From JAUUZQ01 sp964538375 (GTDB taxonomy: Bacteria > Bacteroidota > Bacteroidia > Bacteroidales > GCA-2748055): DNA of 64,000 nucleotides. The notes below the pieces were generated by a model, which did not search any database, had not been told where the DNA came from, and saw only the letters and a list, made by a program, of their open reading frames with translations. Below are positions 9,235 through 18,131 of this stretch, one piece after another (positions within the stretch are counted from its first letter, which is position 1; the number at the start of each line of letters is the position of its first letter). Location of the stretch: positions 1 through 64,000 of the forward strand of contig CAZIFQ010000010.1 of the NCBI GenBank assembly GCA_964538375.1, read 5' to 3'. The position numbers and the translations under genes are program-made.

Positions 9235-11874
9235 ATGATAAGAGTCAAAACATATAGAATTCCTTTCCTGCTTTGCTGTGTGATTCTGATTTCCTGTCAG
9301 CTTACTACTAAGGCACAGATTATTGGAAGATATCAAAATCCTGATTCCCTGCGGATGTTAGAACTTTACGATCAGGCAAAATCTCTCAATAACCAGAATC
9401 TTTATATGGAGGCCATCAGCAGCGCAGAAGAGGCATTACAATATTCCATGCGCCTTGATAAGCAATATTATGAGATCAGAATACTTGATCTTATTGGAGA
9501 TATTTATAGTTCAAACAAGGAATATGCAAATTCCATTCCCTATTACTTAAGAACAGCAAATCTTTATGAAACCAGGAATGATTCAGTTCGTTTACCCTGG
9601 ATTTATGAGAAGATTGCTATTGCTTACCAGGAGGAAGAGGTGCTTGAAAAGTCTTATGAATATTACAAAAAGGCCTTTATTCTTATACCGGATGAGGATG
9701 ATTCGGAGAGATTACGTTTAAAAAAATTAATGGCTGTTACTGCATTCAAAAGCGAGCAGATGGATATTGCCAGGGAGCAGTTTCATGCGCTTGAAGAAAT
9801 TTTCCCCCAGGAAAGTTCTGAATGGATCATCTCCAAACAATACCTAATACAAGTTTTTGATGCAGCAAATCAATACGACAGCGCACTGATCTATTGCCGG
9901 GAACTGCTCTCTATATTTGAGAGCAGGTCTGATAGTAGGCAGGCCTTTCGATATCACAATAATTTGGGATACTACCAAACATTGCTGGAAAATTATCGTG
10001 AGGCATCTGAATCATATATTGCAGCTATAAATTCCGGAAACAAGGCAAAGGCCGACCCAAAAGAAATAGCATTGATGATGACAAATGCCGGAGTTTGTTT
10101 TCAGAATCTGGAGAGAAGAAAAATGGCCATTGACTATTTTAACCAGGCCATTCAATTGTTGGATGAACATGATCATTTTGCAGAGAAATCGAGGGTTGAA
10201 AATATGCTCGCAACAATTTATTTCAGGGAAGGGGATTTGTATAATGCGGGACTGTTCAGTTTGAGAGCCATTGAATCTGCCCGGGAGGCGGGTCAACCGC
10301 TCCGGGAGTCGGAAGCATATTTTACCTATTCGCAGGTTCTAAGAGAAGGCAATGATCCAATAAATGCCCTGGAAAATTATGAGAAATATCTTTCTATCAG
10401 GGATTCATTGTCGCTGGAGAGAAAAATTGCCGAGCAGGAACTGGAAAAACGCAAATTCGTGCTGGAAAAGGAAGAGAGAGATTTGCAGTTAAGATTGAAA
10501 GAGGAGGAAGTCTCAGATTTAGCTATCAGGCAGCTGATGTTGCAGAATGATAAAATTGAGCAAGAAAAAGAACTATTGATGAGTGAAAAAGATCGTCAGA
10601 TTCTTGAGCAGGAACGTCTGCAACAAGATGTGGTGATTGCCCGGCAGAATTATATTGCAATGCAACAGGAGAAAGAAAACCAAATGTTGGAGTTGCAAAA
10701 GAAAAACGCAGACACACGATTAGAGATTGAAGTGGGAAAGCAAAAAGAGCAGGAACAGGAGATTCAATTGCTGGAGCAGCAACAACGGCTTGACCAATTG
10801 GATATTGAAAGGCAGGAAGCGACAAAGAAGGCCTTCATAATTGTCTCGGTTGGTGGTTTCCTGATTGCGATTATCATTTTGTCACTTTTAATTTCTACCA
10901 GGAGAAAGAAGAAATTGCTGGCTACGCAAAAAGCGGAAATTGAGGAAAAGAATGTAGACCTGGAACAGAAGAATGAAGAAATCAGTACCCAGCGGGATGA
11001 GATTGAGGCACAGCGAAACCTGGTTTTTGATCAGAAGGAAGCCATCGAACTCTATAATGAAGAAATTATGAAGAGTATCGAATACGCCAAGAGAATACAA
11101 TCATCCACATTGCCCGATCTGTCGCTAATGAAGGAATTTTTACCGGAAAGCTTCGTGCTGTTCAGGCCGCGCGATGTTGTGAGTGGTGATTTCTATTGGT
11201 TTGCAAATGTTGAGGGGAAATCAGTCTTCGTGGTGGCTGACAGTACCGGGCATGGCGTACCGGGGGCTTTCATGAGCATGATGGGCGTTTCTCTATTGAA
11301 AGAGATTGTACAGAAAGAATACATTACGCATCCAGGTGTGATTCTAAGAAGATTGCGGAAAGAGATCATTAGTTCAATGGGGCAAAAAGGAGTTTTGGGA
11401 GAACAGCGTGATGGATATGACATGGCCTTGATATGTGTTGATTATAAAGAGAAATTGCTTGAATATGCTGGGGCGTATAATTCACTGTACCTGATAAGAA
11501 AGAATAATATACCTGCTCCGGATCTTGAAGAGTTAAAAAACCAGGTGTCGGAAGTTCTCGGCGAATATACTTTGTATGAGATTAGTGCTGATAAAATGCC
11601 TATCGCCCATTACGACAGGATGGATAAGTTCGCTAATAAAGAATTTCCCCTGGCAGAGGGGGATATGCTCTACATGTTCACCGACGGCTATGCCGATCAG
11701 TTTGGTGGTAAAAAAGGAAAAAAATTCATGTATAAGCCCTTCAAAAAATTACTTCTGTCAAATGCACATCATCCCATGGAAGTTCAGCACAAAATACTGA
11801 ATGATACCCTCAGCGAATGGATGGGTGTCCAGTCACAGGTAGATGATATTTGTGTGATGGGGGTGAAGATATAA
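9235..11874 (+). CDS. TPR/coiled-coil transmembrane protein with SpoIIE-type phosphatase domain
   Basis: The start chosen is the ATG at 9235; a GTG at 9226 adds only three residues. The 879-residue product has an N-terminal signal or anchor segment and TPR-like helical repeats (about 40-385). A long coiled coil rich in Glu, Gln and Lys (about 390-530), one transmembrane helix (about 533-555) and a second coiled coil (560-615) follow. The C-terminal PP2C/SpoIIE domain (about 640-879) carries FRPRDVVSGDFYW, DSTGHGVPGAFMSMMG and FTDGYADQFGG, with the metal-binding Asp residues in place. This predicts periplasmic TPR sensing joined to a cytoplasmic Ser/Thr phosphatase of RsbU type, which in other bacteria acts on anti-sigma-factor antagonists. 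No such partner is in the window. It follows the TonB receptor by 12 bases. Confidence 0.9.
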   Translation: MIRVKTYRIPFLLCCVILISCQLTTKAQIIGRYQNPDSLRMLELYDQAKSLNNQNLYMEAISSAEEALQYSMRLDKQYYEIRILDLIGDIYSSNKEYANSIPYYLRTANLYETRNDSVRLPWIYEKIAIAYQEEEVLEKSYEYYKKAFILIPDEDDSERLRLKKLMAVTAFKSEQMDIAREQFHALEEIFPQESSEWIISKQYLIQVFDAANQYDSALIYCRELLSIFESRSDSRQAFRYHNNLGYYQTLLENYREASESYIAAINSGNKAKADPKEIALMMTNAGVCFQNLERRKMAIDYFNQAIQLLDEHDHFAEKSRVENMLATIYFREGDLYNAGLFSLRAIESAREAGQPLRESEAYFTYSQVLREGNDPINALENYEKYLSIRDSLSLERKIAEQELEKRKFVLEKEERDLQLRLKEEEVSDLAIRQLMLQNDKIEQEKELLMSEKDRQILEQERLQQDVVIARQNYIAMQQEKENQMLELQKKNADTRLEIEVGKQKEQEQEIQLLEQQQRLDQLDIERQEATKKAFIIVSVGGFLIAIIILSLLISTRRKKKLLATQKAEIEEKNVDLEQKNEEISTQRDEIEAQRNLVFDQKEAIELYNEEIMKSIEYAKRIQSSTLPDLSLMKEFLPESFVLFRPRDVVSGDFYWFANVEGKSVFVVADSTGHGVPGAFMSMMGVSLLKEIVQKEYITHPGVILRRLRKEIISSMGQKGVLGEQRDGYDMALICVDYKEKLLEYAGAYNSLYLIRKNNIPAPDLEELKNQVSEVLGEYTLYEISADKMPIAHYDRMDKFANKEFPLAEGDMLYMFTDGYADQFGGKKGKKFMYKPFKKLLLSNAHHPMEVQHKILNDTLSEWMGVQSQVDDICVMGVKI

Positions 11875-11879
11875 ACCAC

Positions 11880-11917
11880 CTACTAAAAAATTAGTAGATC
11901 TACTAAAAAATTAGTAG
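11880..11917. terminator. Two tandem copies of an 18-bp palindrome between convergent genes
   Basis: CTACTAAAAAATTAGTAG occurs at 11880-11897 and again at 11900-11917. Each copy is a hairpin with 7-bp arms (CTACTAA/TTAGTAG) and an AAAA loop. They sit just after the phosphatase stop and before the end of the convergent esterase gene, so a bidirectional terminator or transcript-stabilising structure is likely. There is no strong T tract. Confidence 0.55.
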
Positions 11918-11939
11918 GAGCTTTTCTGGTAAGAAATAT

Positions 11940-12803
11940 TTATATATCCTGTCTATACGATCCAGAAGCAAACTGTAATACTTTGGGCAGTGATTCCCTC
12001 CAGTATTCCCACCTGTGTGATCCATTGCGAATGCGGAATTCATGCGGAATCTCTTTTTTGCGCATCTCGATATGAATCAGGGAATTACCTTCGAATAAGA
12101 AGTCATCGTCACCGCAATCAATATACCATTTAACGGACTTAACATCATCAACCGGCATGGTTTTTACTAATTCAAGGGCACTGTGCTGTGAATAGTATTC
12201 TTCAAGTTGTTTCTCCGTGTATTTCTGACCGTGGCGATTCATCCACTCTTTAGTTTGTTCAAGTGATAAAGGACCAATTGAAGCACTTAAAGGAGATGCT
12301 GTAGCAAACATTTCAGGGTGATGCAGGGCATACATAAATGAACCACCACCGCCCATGGAAAGACCGGCCACAGATCTGTATTTCTTTATTTCTTTAATTC
12401 TGTATTTTGTCTCGATAAACGGAATAAACTCTTCAAAGAAAAAGTCTTCATACCTCCACTTTCCGTCAGGCGAATTGAAATATCCACGCTGTCCGGTATT
12501 TGCATCCGGCATAACTATAATCATGGGTGTGCATCTTCCTTCTTTAATTTCTTTATCTGCGATGTATTGTACTTCGCCAAATTGCACCCAGCCGGTCTGG
12601 TCGTCACCTGCACCATGGAGAAGATATAAAACAGGATAACTTCGATCTGAAGATTCATAGCCGGGAGGCAGGTAAATTGCATAACTCCTTTCTCCTTTCA
12701 GGATATTACTGTCCATACTTAGATTGTCAGATATTTTTCCTGATTGAGCAACTAATCCGGAAAAGATTGATGTCAATAATAGTAAAGTGATAAGTTTTCT
12801 CAT
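11940..12803 (-). CDS. Secreted esterase, esterase D/feruloyl-esterase-like alpha/beta hydrolase
   Basis: This 287-residue protein has a signal peptide ending near residue 19-20 (GLVAQ) and an alpha/beta-hydrolase fold of the PF00756 esterase type. Diagnostic segments are YAIYLPPGYE, YPVLYLLHGAGDDQTGWV (oxyanion region), and the nucleophile elbow GLSMGG with Ser149. An acid candidate lies in DCGDDDF, and the catalytic His is probably His263 in NGSHRWEYW. Relatives are acetyl-xylan, feruloyl or enterobactin-type esterases, and related domains occur in carbohydrate-degrading enzymes. The substrate cannot be told here. The protein is probably periplasmic. It converges with the SpoIIE gene and is divergent from the LETM1-like gene. 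Confidence 0.88.
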   Translation of the reverse strand: MRKLITLLLLTSIFSGLVAQSGKISDNLSMDSNILKGERSYAIYLPPGYESSDRSYPVLYLLHGAGDDQTGWVQFGEVQYIADKEIKEGRCTPMIIVMPDANTGQRGYFNSPDGKWRYEDFFFEEFIPFIETKYRIKEIKKYRSVAGLSMGGGGSFMYALHHPEMFATASPLSASIGPLSLEQTKEWMNRHGQKYTEKQLEEYYSQHSALELVKTMPVDDVKSVKWYIDCGDDDFLFEGNSLIHIEMRKKEIPHEFRIRNGSHRWEYWRESLPKVLQFASGSYRQDI

Positions 12804-12927
12804 GAGAAAGAATTTTGAAATGTTAGTTTTGAAATTTGCAGAAATGCAATTTACAATATTTTCTAAATTTACAATTTAAACAGGTGCTTAATAGTGGAAT
12901 GATTTTTGAAGAGAATAATTAGAAAAA

Positions 12928-13407
12928 ATGTTAAGAAAAATCAGAAATATATTTGTGAAAAACACCGATTCAGAGATGGCAGAAAAGAGAGAAAGGAAGA
13001 TCTTTGCAAAGATATATGCAAGAAAAGCAAAGAAATCATTTGATTCCGGAGTCAGGAAAATGGGAACCGAGGCAAAGGAAACGAAGGAGATGGCAAAACT
13101 GTTTTTCAACCTTCTTGAGCAAAAATTAAATTTAAAAAACCGGAAAGAACCACCAACAAAAGAAGAGGTAAAAGAGGCAATCGAGCAATTAAAAGATGTG
13201 GGCAGGGTTTCATTTTTTGCCACAATTTCTATACTGCCGGGAGGAGCTGTTTCTTTAATAGGGATTGAAATGCTGGCAGCAAAATTCGGCATAAAGAATT
13301 TCACCTTTATACCCTCTTCATTCAGAAAAAATTCGGAATGGCACTATCCTAAAGGCCATAGGAAAAAAGGTAAACAAGACCCCCAAACACTCAAAGAGAA
13401 GAATTAG
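12928..13407 (+). CDS. Small LETM1-like protein
   Basis: This 159-residue basic protein has no signal peptide. The N-terminal half is charged and helical (many Lys, Arg and Glu). The centre contains PPTKEEVKEAIEQLKDVGRV, then a hydrophobic SILPGGAVSLIGIEMLAAKFGI segment (about 95-117) and FTFIPSSFR. The pattern of a hydrophobic helix with a central Pro, then a Phe/Pro/Ser-rich turn, resembles the start of the LETM1 domain known from mitochondrial ion exchange and ribosome-binding proteins, of which bacterial relatives exist in Bacteroidota. I assign it by motif resemblance only, and no function is claimed. It stands alone between a divergent esterase and the CotH gene. The start at 12928 gives a continuous basic N-terminus. 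Confidence 0.6.
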   Translation: MLRKIRNIFVKNTDSEMAEKRERKIFAKIYARKAKKSFDSGVRKMGTEAKETKEMAKLFFNLLEQKLNLKNRKEPPTKEEVKEAIEQLKDVGRVSFFATISILPGGAVSLIGIEMLAAKFGIKNFTFIPSSFRKNSEWHYPKGHRKKGKQDPQTLKEKN

Positions 13408-13488
13408 CCAAAGTGTATTCAGTTCGTAACATTTTGGAAGATTTTACGTACATTAGGCAGCTCAAATTATCAGCATATTGTACTCATA

Positions 13489-16400
13489 ATGATTGGATTA
13501 ATTATACGTATATGCTTCGGGAAGTTAGTGTCGGGATCGAATAAGATAATTGCCACTTTAGCCATACTCATCTTCATTTTCAGCTCTGACGTCTATTCCC
13601 AGTTGGTTCTCAATGAAATGATGCCATTTAACGGCACAACAATATCTGATCAATTCAATGAATATCCCGATTGGGTGGAAGTTTATAACGCTGGAACGGA
13701 AACATTATCCCTTGAAAACTACTGGCTTAGTGATGATAAAGCCATTCCAAAGAAATGGAATCTTCCTGCAGTTGATTTACAAGCAGGAGAATATATGGTT
13801 TATTTTGCATCGGGAAGAGACATTACCACTGATATATCCTACTGGCATACCGTTGCTGATTTGGCAGATCAATGGAAGTATTATTTACCGGTTTCAGATA
13901 TTGGAGATACGTGGAAAAGCACTGCTTCAGCAGCCAGTTCCTGGCCCCTCGGGAAGATTGGAATTGGCTATAGTGACAATGATGATTCTACCCAGGTTAG
14001 TCATACTATTTCATTGTATATGCAGTATACCTTCGATCTTACAGATCCATCCCAGGTTAATCGTGCTGCTCTGTACATGGATTATGACGATGGGTTTATT
14101 GCCTATCTGAACGGTTCAGAGATAGCAAGAAGTTCTAATATGGGGCAGTATGGAGATGTCTTTGCATATAATGATCCATCCCTCTCAAACAGAGAGGCGA
14201 TAATGTATAATGGGAATACCCCGGAATTATATAGTGTGTCTGATTATATTGATCTCCTGCAAAGCGGGGAAAACTTGCTGTCCATAGAAGTGCACAATGT
14301 AAGCTTAACTTCTTCAGATTTGTCAGCTATTCCGTTTTTTCTACTGGGATTTAGTAGCGTTCAAGATCAGTTTTCTTTGGGGAATAGCCATATCGTAGTA
14401 AATAACGTTTTCCCTCATACAAATTTTAAGATTGCCTATGGTGGAGAAGCCATCTACCTCGCTGATGGAACAGGTTCAATCCTTGACTCTATACCTACAT
14501 ACTATGTGCCGCAGGATTATTCGCTTGGGAGAATAGTAAGTGATCCGGAACAGTTTGGCTATTTTGAAGAAGCCACACCCGGTTATGAAAATAGTCCGGT
14601 CTATGCCATGGAATTTGTTTCTGATTCGGTTGCTTTTATTGCAAGCGGAAAGGAGTATGATCCTGTTCAGGACCTTGAATTAAATGCAACTAATCTTGAA
14701 GATGTAATTTATTATACAAGGGATGGTTCTGAACCAGGTTTAAGTTCTTCTGTATACTCTGGGAACCTGTCTGTTAACTCTACGACAGTTATAAGGGCAA
14801 GAGTGATCAGGGAAAACCAGCTTCCGGGACCAGTAACTACAAAAACTTTCTTTACTGGCCGCAAACCCGAAATACCAAGGGTATCTGTATCAACAGCACC
14901 GGGAAATCTATATGATTATAATGAGGGAATTCTAGCTAACGGACCTAACTGGACTTCCGGGAACCCGCATTGGGGAGCAAATTATTGGCAAGATTGGGAA
15001 AAACCGGTGAATCTTGAAATTTATGATACAGATGGAACGGAGTGGCTCAACCAGGGTGCCGGCACGAAAGTATACGGAGCATGGTCACGAGCAAATGCCC
15101 AGAAGTCTTTGTCTTTCTTCGCAAGGAGCGCATATGGGGACGGGAGTTTTTCAAAACAACTTTTTGAGAAGAAGGATATCAGCAAATTCGAATCTTTCAT
15201 CATTCGAAATGGAGGGAATGATTTTAACCAGTCTTTATTCAGAGATGCGATATCAGCTTACCTGGCTGATGATATGGATCTTGATCACCAGGCTTACCAA
15301 CCGGCAGTCGTTTACCTGAATGGCGACTATCATGGCATAATGAATATGCGGGAAAAGATTAATGAGCATTTTATTGCTGCTAACAACCATGTACATCCTG
15401 GAGATGTCAATCTTCTTGAAGCAGGAGGAAAAGTGGTTGATGGAAGCGCGGCTTCTTATTCGGTGCTCCTAAATTATATTCGAAACAATAATCTTAGTAC
15501 TTCTGCAAATTATGAAGCCGTACAATCTATGATGGATGTTGATAATTTTATACGTTATTGGATACTGCAGGTATATATCGATAACAGGGACTGGCCGGGT
15601 AACAATATTAAATTCTGGTCAACAGATGCGGAAGGATCAAAATATCGCTGGATTGTATATGATACTGATTTTGGGTTATGGGGACAGTATTGGGATTCAA
15701 ATCCTGCATATGTTTATAATACGCTTCGATTTGCATTCAGTGAAGGTCCGGATATAACATGGGCAAACCAACAATGGGCTACGGAGATAATCAGGAATTT
15801 GATCGTAAATACAGAGTTCAAGAACTCATTTATTAACCAGGTGGCGGATAGAATGAATACTACATTACTTCCCGAAAATATTATTCATGTCGTTGATTCT
15901 TTTCAACTTGCGATACAAGCAGAAGCACCATATCATTTCCAAAGATGGGGTAATACCATGAGCAATTGGAACAATAAATTAGATAATATAAGAGCTTTTG
16001 CAAATGAGCGACCCTCATACATGATTGATGATATGTTGTTTCAATTTAGTTTGAATGGTACTGCCAGAGTCACTGCGAATGTAACCGATCCCGGTAGTGG
16101 TTCAATCAGGGTAAACAGCATCGTTCCAAAGGCATATCCATTTTCTGGCACCTACTATAAAAATATTCCAATTCAGCTTGAGGCTATTCCGGCACCTGGG
16201 TATAGATTTTCACACTGGGAGGGAGATGTCGAGTCATCCTCAAAGATCATTGATTTTAGCATGGCAAAAGGAGGTAGTTTTAATGCTGTATTCTACGCTG
16301 CACCGGAGCTCAATATAAACCTGGTTATTAATGAAATAAATTATGCGTCATCTCCTGAACGGAATACAGAGGACTGGGTTGAGCTGTATAATGGTTCACT

Positions 16401-17085
16401 TGTTTCAGTTGATCTGGGGGCTTGGCGATTAATGGATAATTCATCAGGAGGAATATATTTTATACCTTCCGGGACCATAATTCCAAGTAAAGGATACATG
16501 GTATTTTGCCGGGATATACCCGATTTTAAAAGGTTTTATCCTGAATCATCTCCTGTATTGGGAGAGTTAAGTTTTGGACTGAACAGTGACAGTGATGGTA
16601 TTTCATTGCTGGATCCTTTTTACAATGTTCATGATGAAGTAATATACGGATCTGTTGCGCCGTGGCCGGAAGAGCCAAACGGTACAGGAGCTACCCTGGA
16701 GCTGATTCATCATAAAATGGATAATGCGATTGCCGATAATTGGAAAGCTTCACTTAATGATGAAGGAACACCTAACCAGGTCAACAGTCAGTTTAAGATC
16801 GGAATTGATATTCCCGAAATATTGCCGACACTTGATATTGAACTTTACCCAACAGTATTCAGTGATATAACAAGCTTGAGATTGAGTATTTCAATGGTTG
16901 AACAGGTAAGTGTATCAGTTGTCTCCATGACAGGTAGAGTGGTTGAAGTATTGGCAAACGGAACACTGATACCGGGAGAATATCAATACGATTGGAGACC
17001 GGATGCAAGCATTGAACCAGGAATGTACTTTATTCGTGTGAGCACCAACAGCAGTGCACAAACATTTAAGGTCATCTACCAGTAG
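13489..17085 (+). CDS. Secreted CotH-kinase/lamin-tail-domain protein with T9SS type A sorting domain
   Basis: The 1198-residue multidomain protein has a signal peptide to about residue 38. A first lamin-tail domain (about 38-130; LVLNEMMPFNG, DWVEVYN) is followed by a beta-sandwich region (about 140-290) and a chitobiase C-terminal-like domain (about 385-460; YYTRDGSEPGLSS). A CotH kinase-like domain covers about 505-850, with LNGDYHGIMNMREKINEHF, NRDWPGNN and DTDFG. Next come a repeat with GYRFSHWEGD (about 900-940), a second lamin-tail domain (about 945-1090; LVINEINYASS) and a type IX C-terminal sorting domain (about 1120-1198) ending in the GMYFIRV and FKVIYQ pattern. CotH proteins in spores are protein kinases; surface CotH-LTD proteins in Bacteroidota have no settled role. 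Export through T9SS to the cell surface or medium is expected. Confidence 0.9.
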   Translation: MIGLIIRICFGKLVSGSNKIIATLAILIFIFSSDVYSQLVLNEMMPFNGTTISDQFNEYPDWVEVYNAGTETLSLENYWLSDDKAIPKKWNLPAVDLQAGEYMVYFASGRDITTDISYWHTVADLADQWKYYLPVSDIGDTWKSTASAASSWPLGKIGIGYSDNDDSTQVSHTISLYMQYTFDLTDPSQVNRAALYMDYDDGFIAYLNGSEIARSSNMGQYGDVFAYNDPSLSNREAIMYNGNTPELYSVSDYIDLLQSGENLLSIEVHNVSLTSSDLSAIPFFLLGFSSVQDQFSLGNSHIVVNNVFPHTNFKIAYGGEAIYLADGTGSILDSIPTYYVPQDYSLGRIVSDPEQFGYFEEATPGYENSPVYAMEFVSDSVAFIASGKEYDPVQDLELNATNLEDVIYYTRDGSEPGLSSSVYSGNLSVNSTTVIRARVIRENQLPGPVTTKTFFTGRKPEIPRVSVSTAPGNLYDYNEGILANGPNWTSGNPHWGANYWQDWEKPVNLEIYDTDGTEWLNQGAGTKVYGAWSRANAQKSLSFFARSAYGDGSFSKQLFEKKDISKFESFIIRNGGNDFNQSLFRDAISAYLADDMDLDHQAYQPAVVYLNGDYHGIMNMREKINEHFIAANNHVHPGDVNLLEAGGKVVDGSAASYSVLLNYIRNNNLSTSANYEAVQSMMDVDNFIRYWILQVYIDNRDWPGNNIKFWSTDAEGSKYRWIVYDTDFGLWGQYWDSNPAYVYNTLRFAFSEGPDITWANQQWATEIIRNLIVNTEFKNSFINQVADRMNTTLLPENIIHVVDSFQLAIQAEAPYHFQRWGNTMSNWNNKLDNIRAFANERPSYMIDDMLFQFSLNGTARVTANVTDPGSGSIRVNSIVPKAYPFSGTYYKNIPIQLEAIPAPGYRFSHWEGDVESSSKIIDFSMAKGGSFNAVFYAAPELNINLVINEINYASSPERNTEDWVELYNGSLVSVDLGAWRLMDNSSGGIYFIPSGTIIPSKGYMVFCRDIPDFKRFYPESSPVLGELSFGLNSDSDGISLLDPFYNVHDEVIYGSVAPWPEEPNGTGATLELIHHKMDNAIADNWKASLNDEGTPNQVNSQFKIGIDIPEILPTLDIELYPTVFSDITSLRLSISMVEQVSVSVVSMTGRVVEVLANGTLIPGEYQYDWRPDASIEPGMYFIRVSTNSSAQTFKVIYQ

Positions 17086-17117
17086 TTGGAAACACTAACT
17101 CTTATAATATAAGCACT

Positions 17118-18029
17118 ATGAAAAAAATGATTTTGCGTGCAGGATGCATTGTTGCGTTCTGTGCAGCTCTTACAATTTCTTGTAAAAACACTTCTGGTGG
17201 CAGCAAAACAACTGCTGAATATGATTTTACCTTTGCTTTTTTAACAGATATCCATGTTGAATTCGACAAAAATGCTGATAAAGGATTTACCAAAGCAATT
17301 GAACATGTCAATAGTATAGCACCGGATTTTGTTGTGATGGGTGGAGATCTGGTTGCTGATGCCCTGGGACAAACCGAAGAAACGGCTATAAGTTTTTATG
17401 ATCTGTACCTCAAGTTGAGGAAGGATTTTGAATGTCCTGTATACAATGCGCTTGGTAACCATGAGGAATTTGGATTTTATGTTCGTAGCGGGGTGTCTCC
17501 TGATCATGAACTCTACGGAGACAAGATGTATGAGAAGAAAATCGGGAAACGATTCTATGCTTTTAATGAAAAAGGATGGCGCTTTTATATCCTTGACTCA
17601 GTTGAGGAAACGCCAGATCGTCATTATTTTGGGAGTGTAGATTCCTCTCAGCTGGCATGGATCAGGCATGATCTTGAATCAGTGGATCCCGCAACTCCTA
17701 TAGTGATAACAACCCATATACCACTGCTTACGTCTTTCTCCCAGATACGGGGAGGAGCAATGGCCCAAAATTCGAGGGGACTGGTTGTAGAGAATTCAAA
17801 AGAAGTATTGGATGCTTTTGAAGGCCATAATCTTAAACTTGTTCTCCAGGGACATCTGCATATATTGGAAGAGGCCTATATCAATGGCATTACTTTTATT
17901 ACCGGGGGAGCCGTTTGCGCCAGGTGGTGGGAAGGTCCGAAAGATGGAATGGAAGAGGGCTATGTCCTTCTCAAGGTAAAAGGAGAAGAAATTGACTGGG
18001 AGTACATTGACTATGGATGGGAAGTGTGA
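17118..18029 (+). CDS. Calcineurin-like metallophosphoesterase lipoprotein
   Basis: The protein of 303 residues begins with a lipoprotein signal (LTISC, Cys22). The metallophosphoesterase signature is complete: DIH (Asp44, His46), GGD (Asp77), GNHE (Asn114, His115), a TTHIPL histidine and a GHLH motif near the end. It should bind two metal ions and hydrolyse a phosphomonoester or diester in the periplasm or at the membrane. The family includes 3',5'-cyclic-nucleotide phosphodiesterase-like and purple-acid-phosphatase-like members; I cannot name the substrate. It follows the CotH gene by 32 bases, and a small palindrome, CTTATAATATAAG (17101-17113), lies just before the start. A strong hairpin terminator follows. 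Confidence 0.9.
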   Translation: MKKMILRAGCIVAFCAALTISCKNTSGGSKTTAEYDFTFAFLTDIHVEFDKNADKGFTKAIEHVNSIAPDFVVMGGDLVADALGQTEETAISFYDLYLKLRKDFECPVYNALGNHEEFGFYVRSGVSPDHELYGDKMYEKKIGKRFYAFNEKGWRFYILDSVEETPDRHYFGSVDSSQLAWIRHDLESVDPATPIVITTHIPLLTSFSQIRGGAMAQNSRGLVVENSKEVLDAFEGHNLKLVLQGHLHILEEAYINGITFITGGAVCARWWEGPKDGMEEGYVLLKVKGEEIDWEYIDYGWEV

Positions 18030-18062
18030 TATGGATCAAGGATAAAGTAAAAAGTAAAAAGG

Positions 18063-18095
18063 AAAAAGGGGAAGCACATTGCTTCCCCTTTTTTA
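18063..18095. terminator. Bidirectional hairpin terminator
   Basis: The arms AAAAAGGGGAAGC and GCTTCCCCTTTTT enclose a short ACATT loop and are flanked by A and T tracts on opposite sides. It serves the plus-strand metallophosphoesterase and the converging M16 protease. Confidence 0.9.
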
Positions 18096-18131
18096 TTATA
18101 CGGTTCCCGAGCGGAGCCGAAAGGTTATTTT

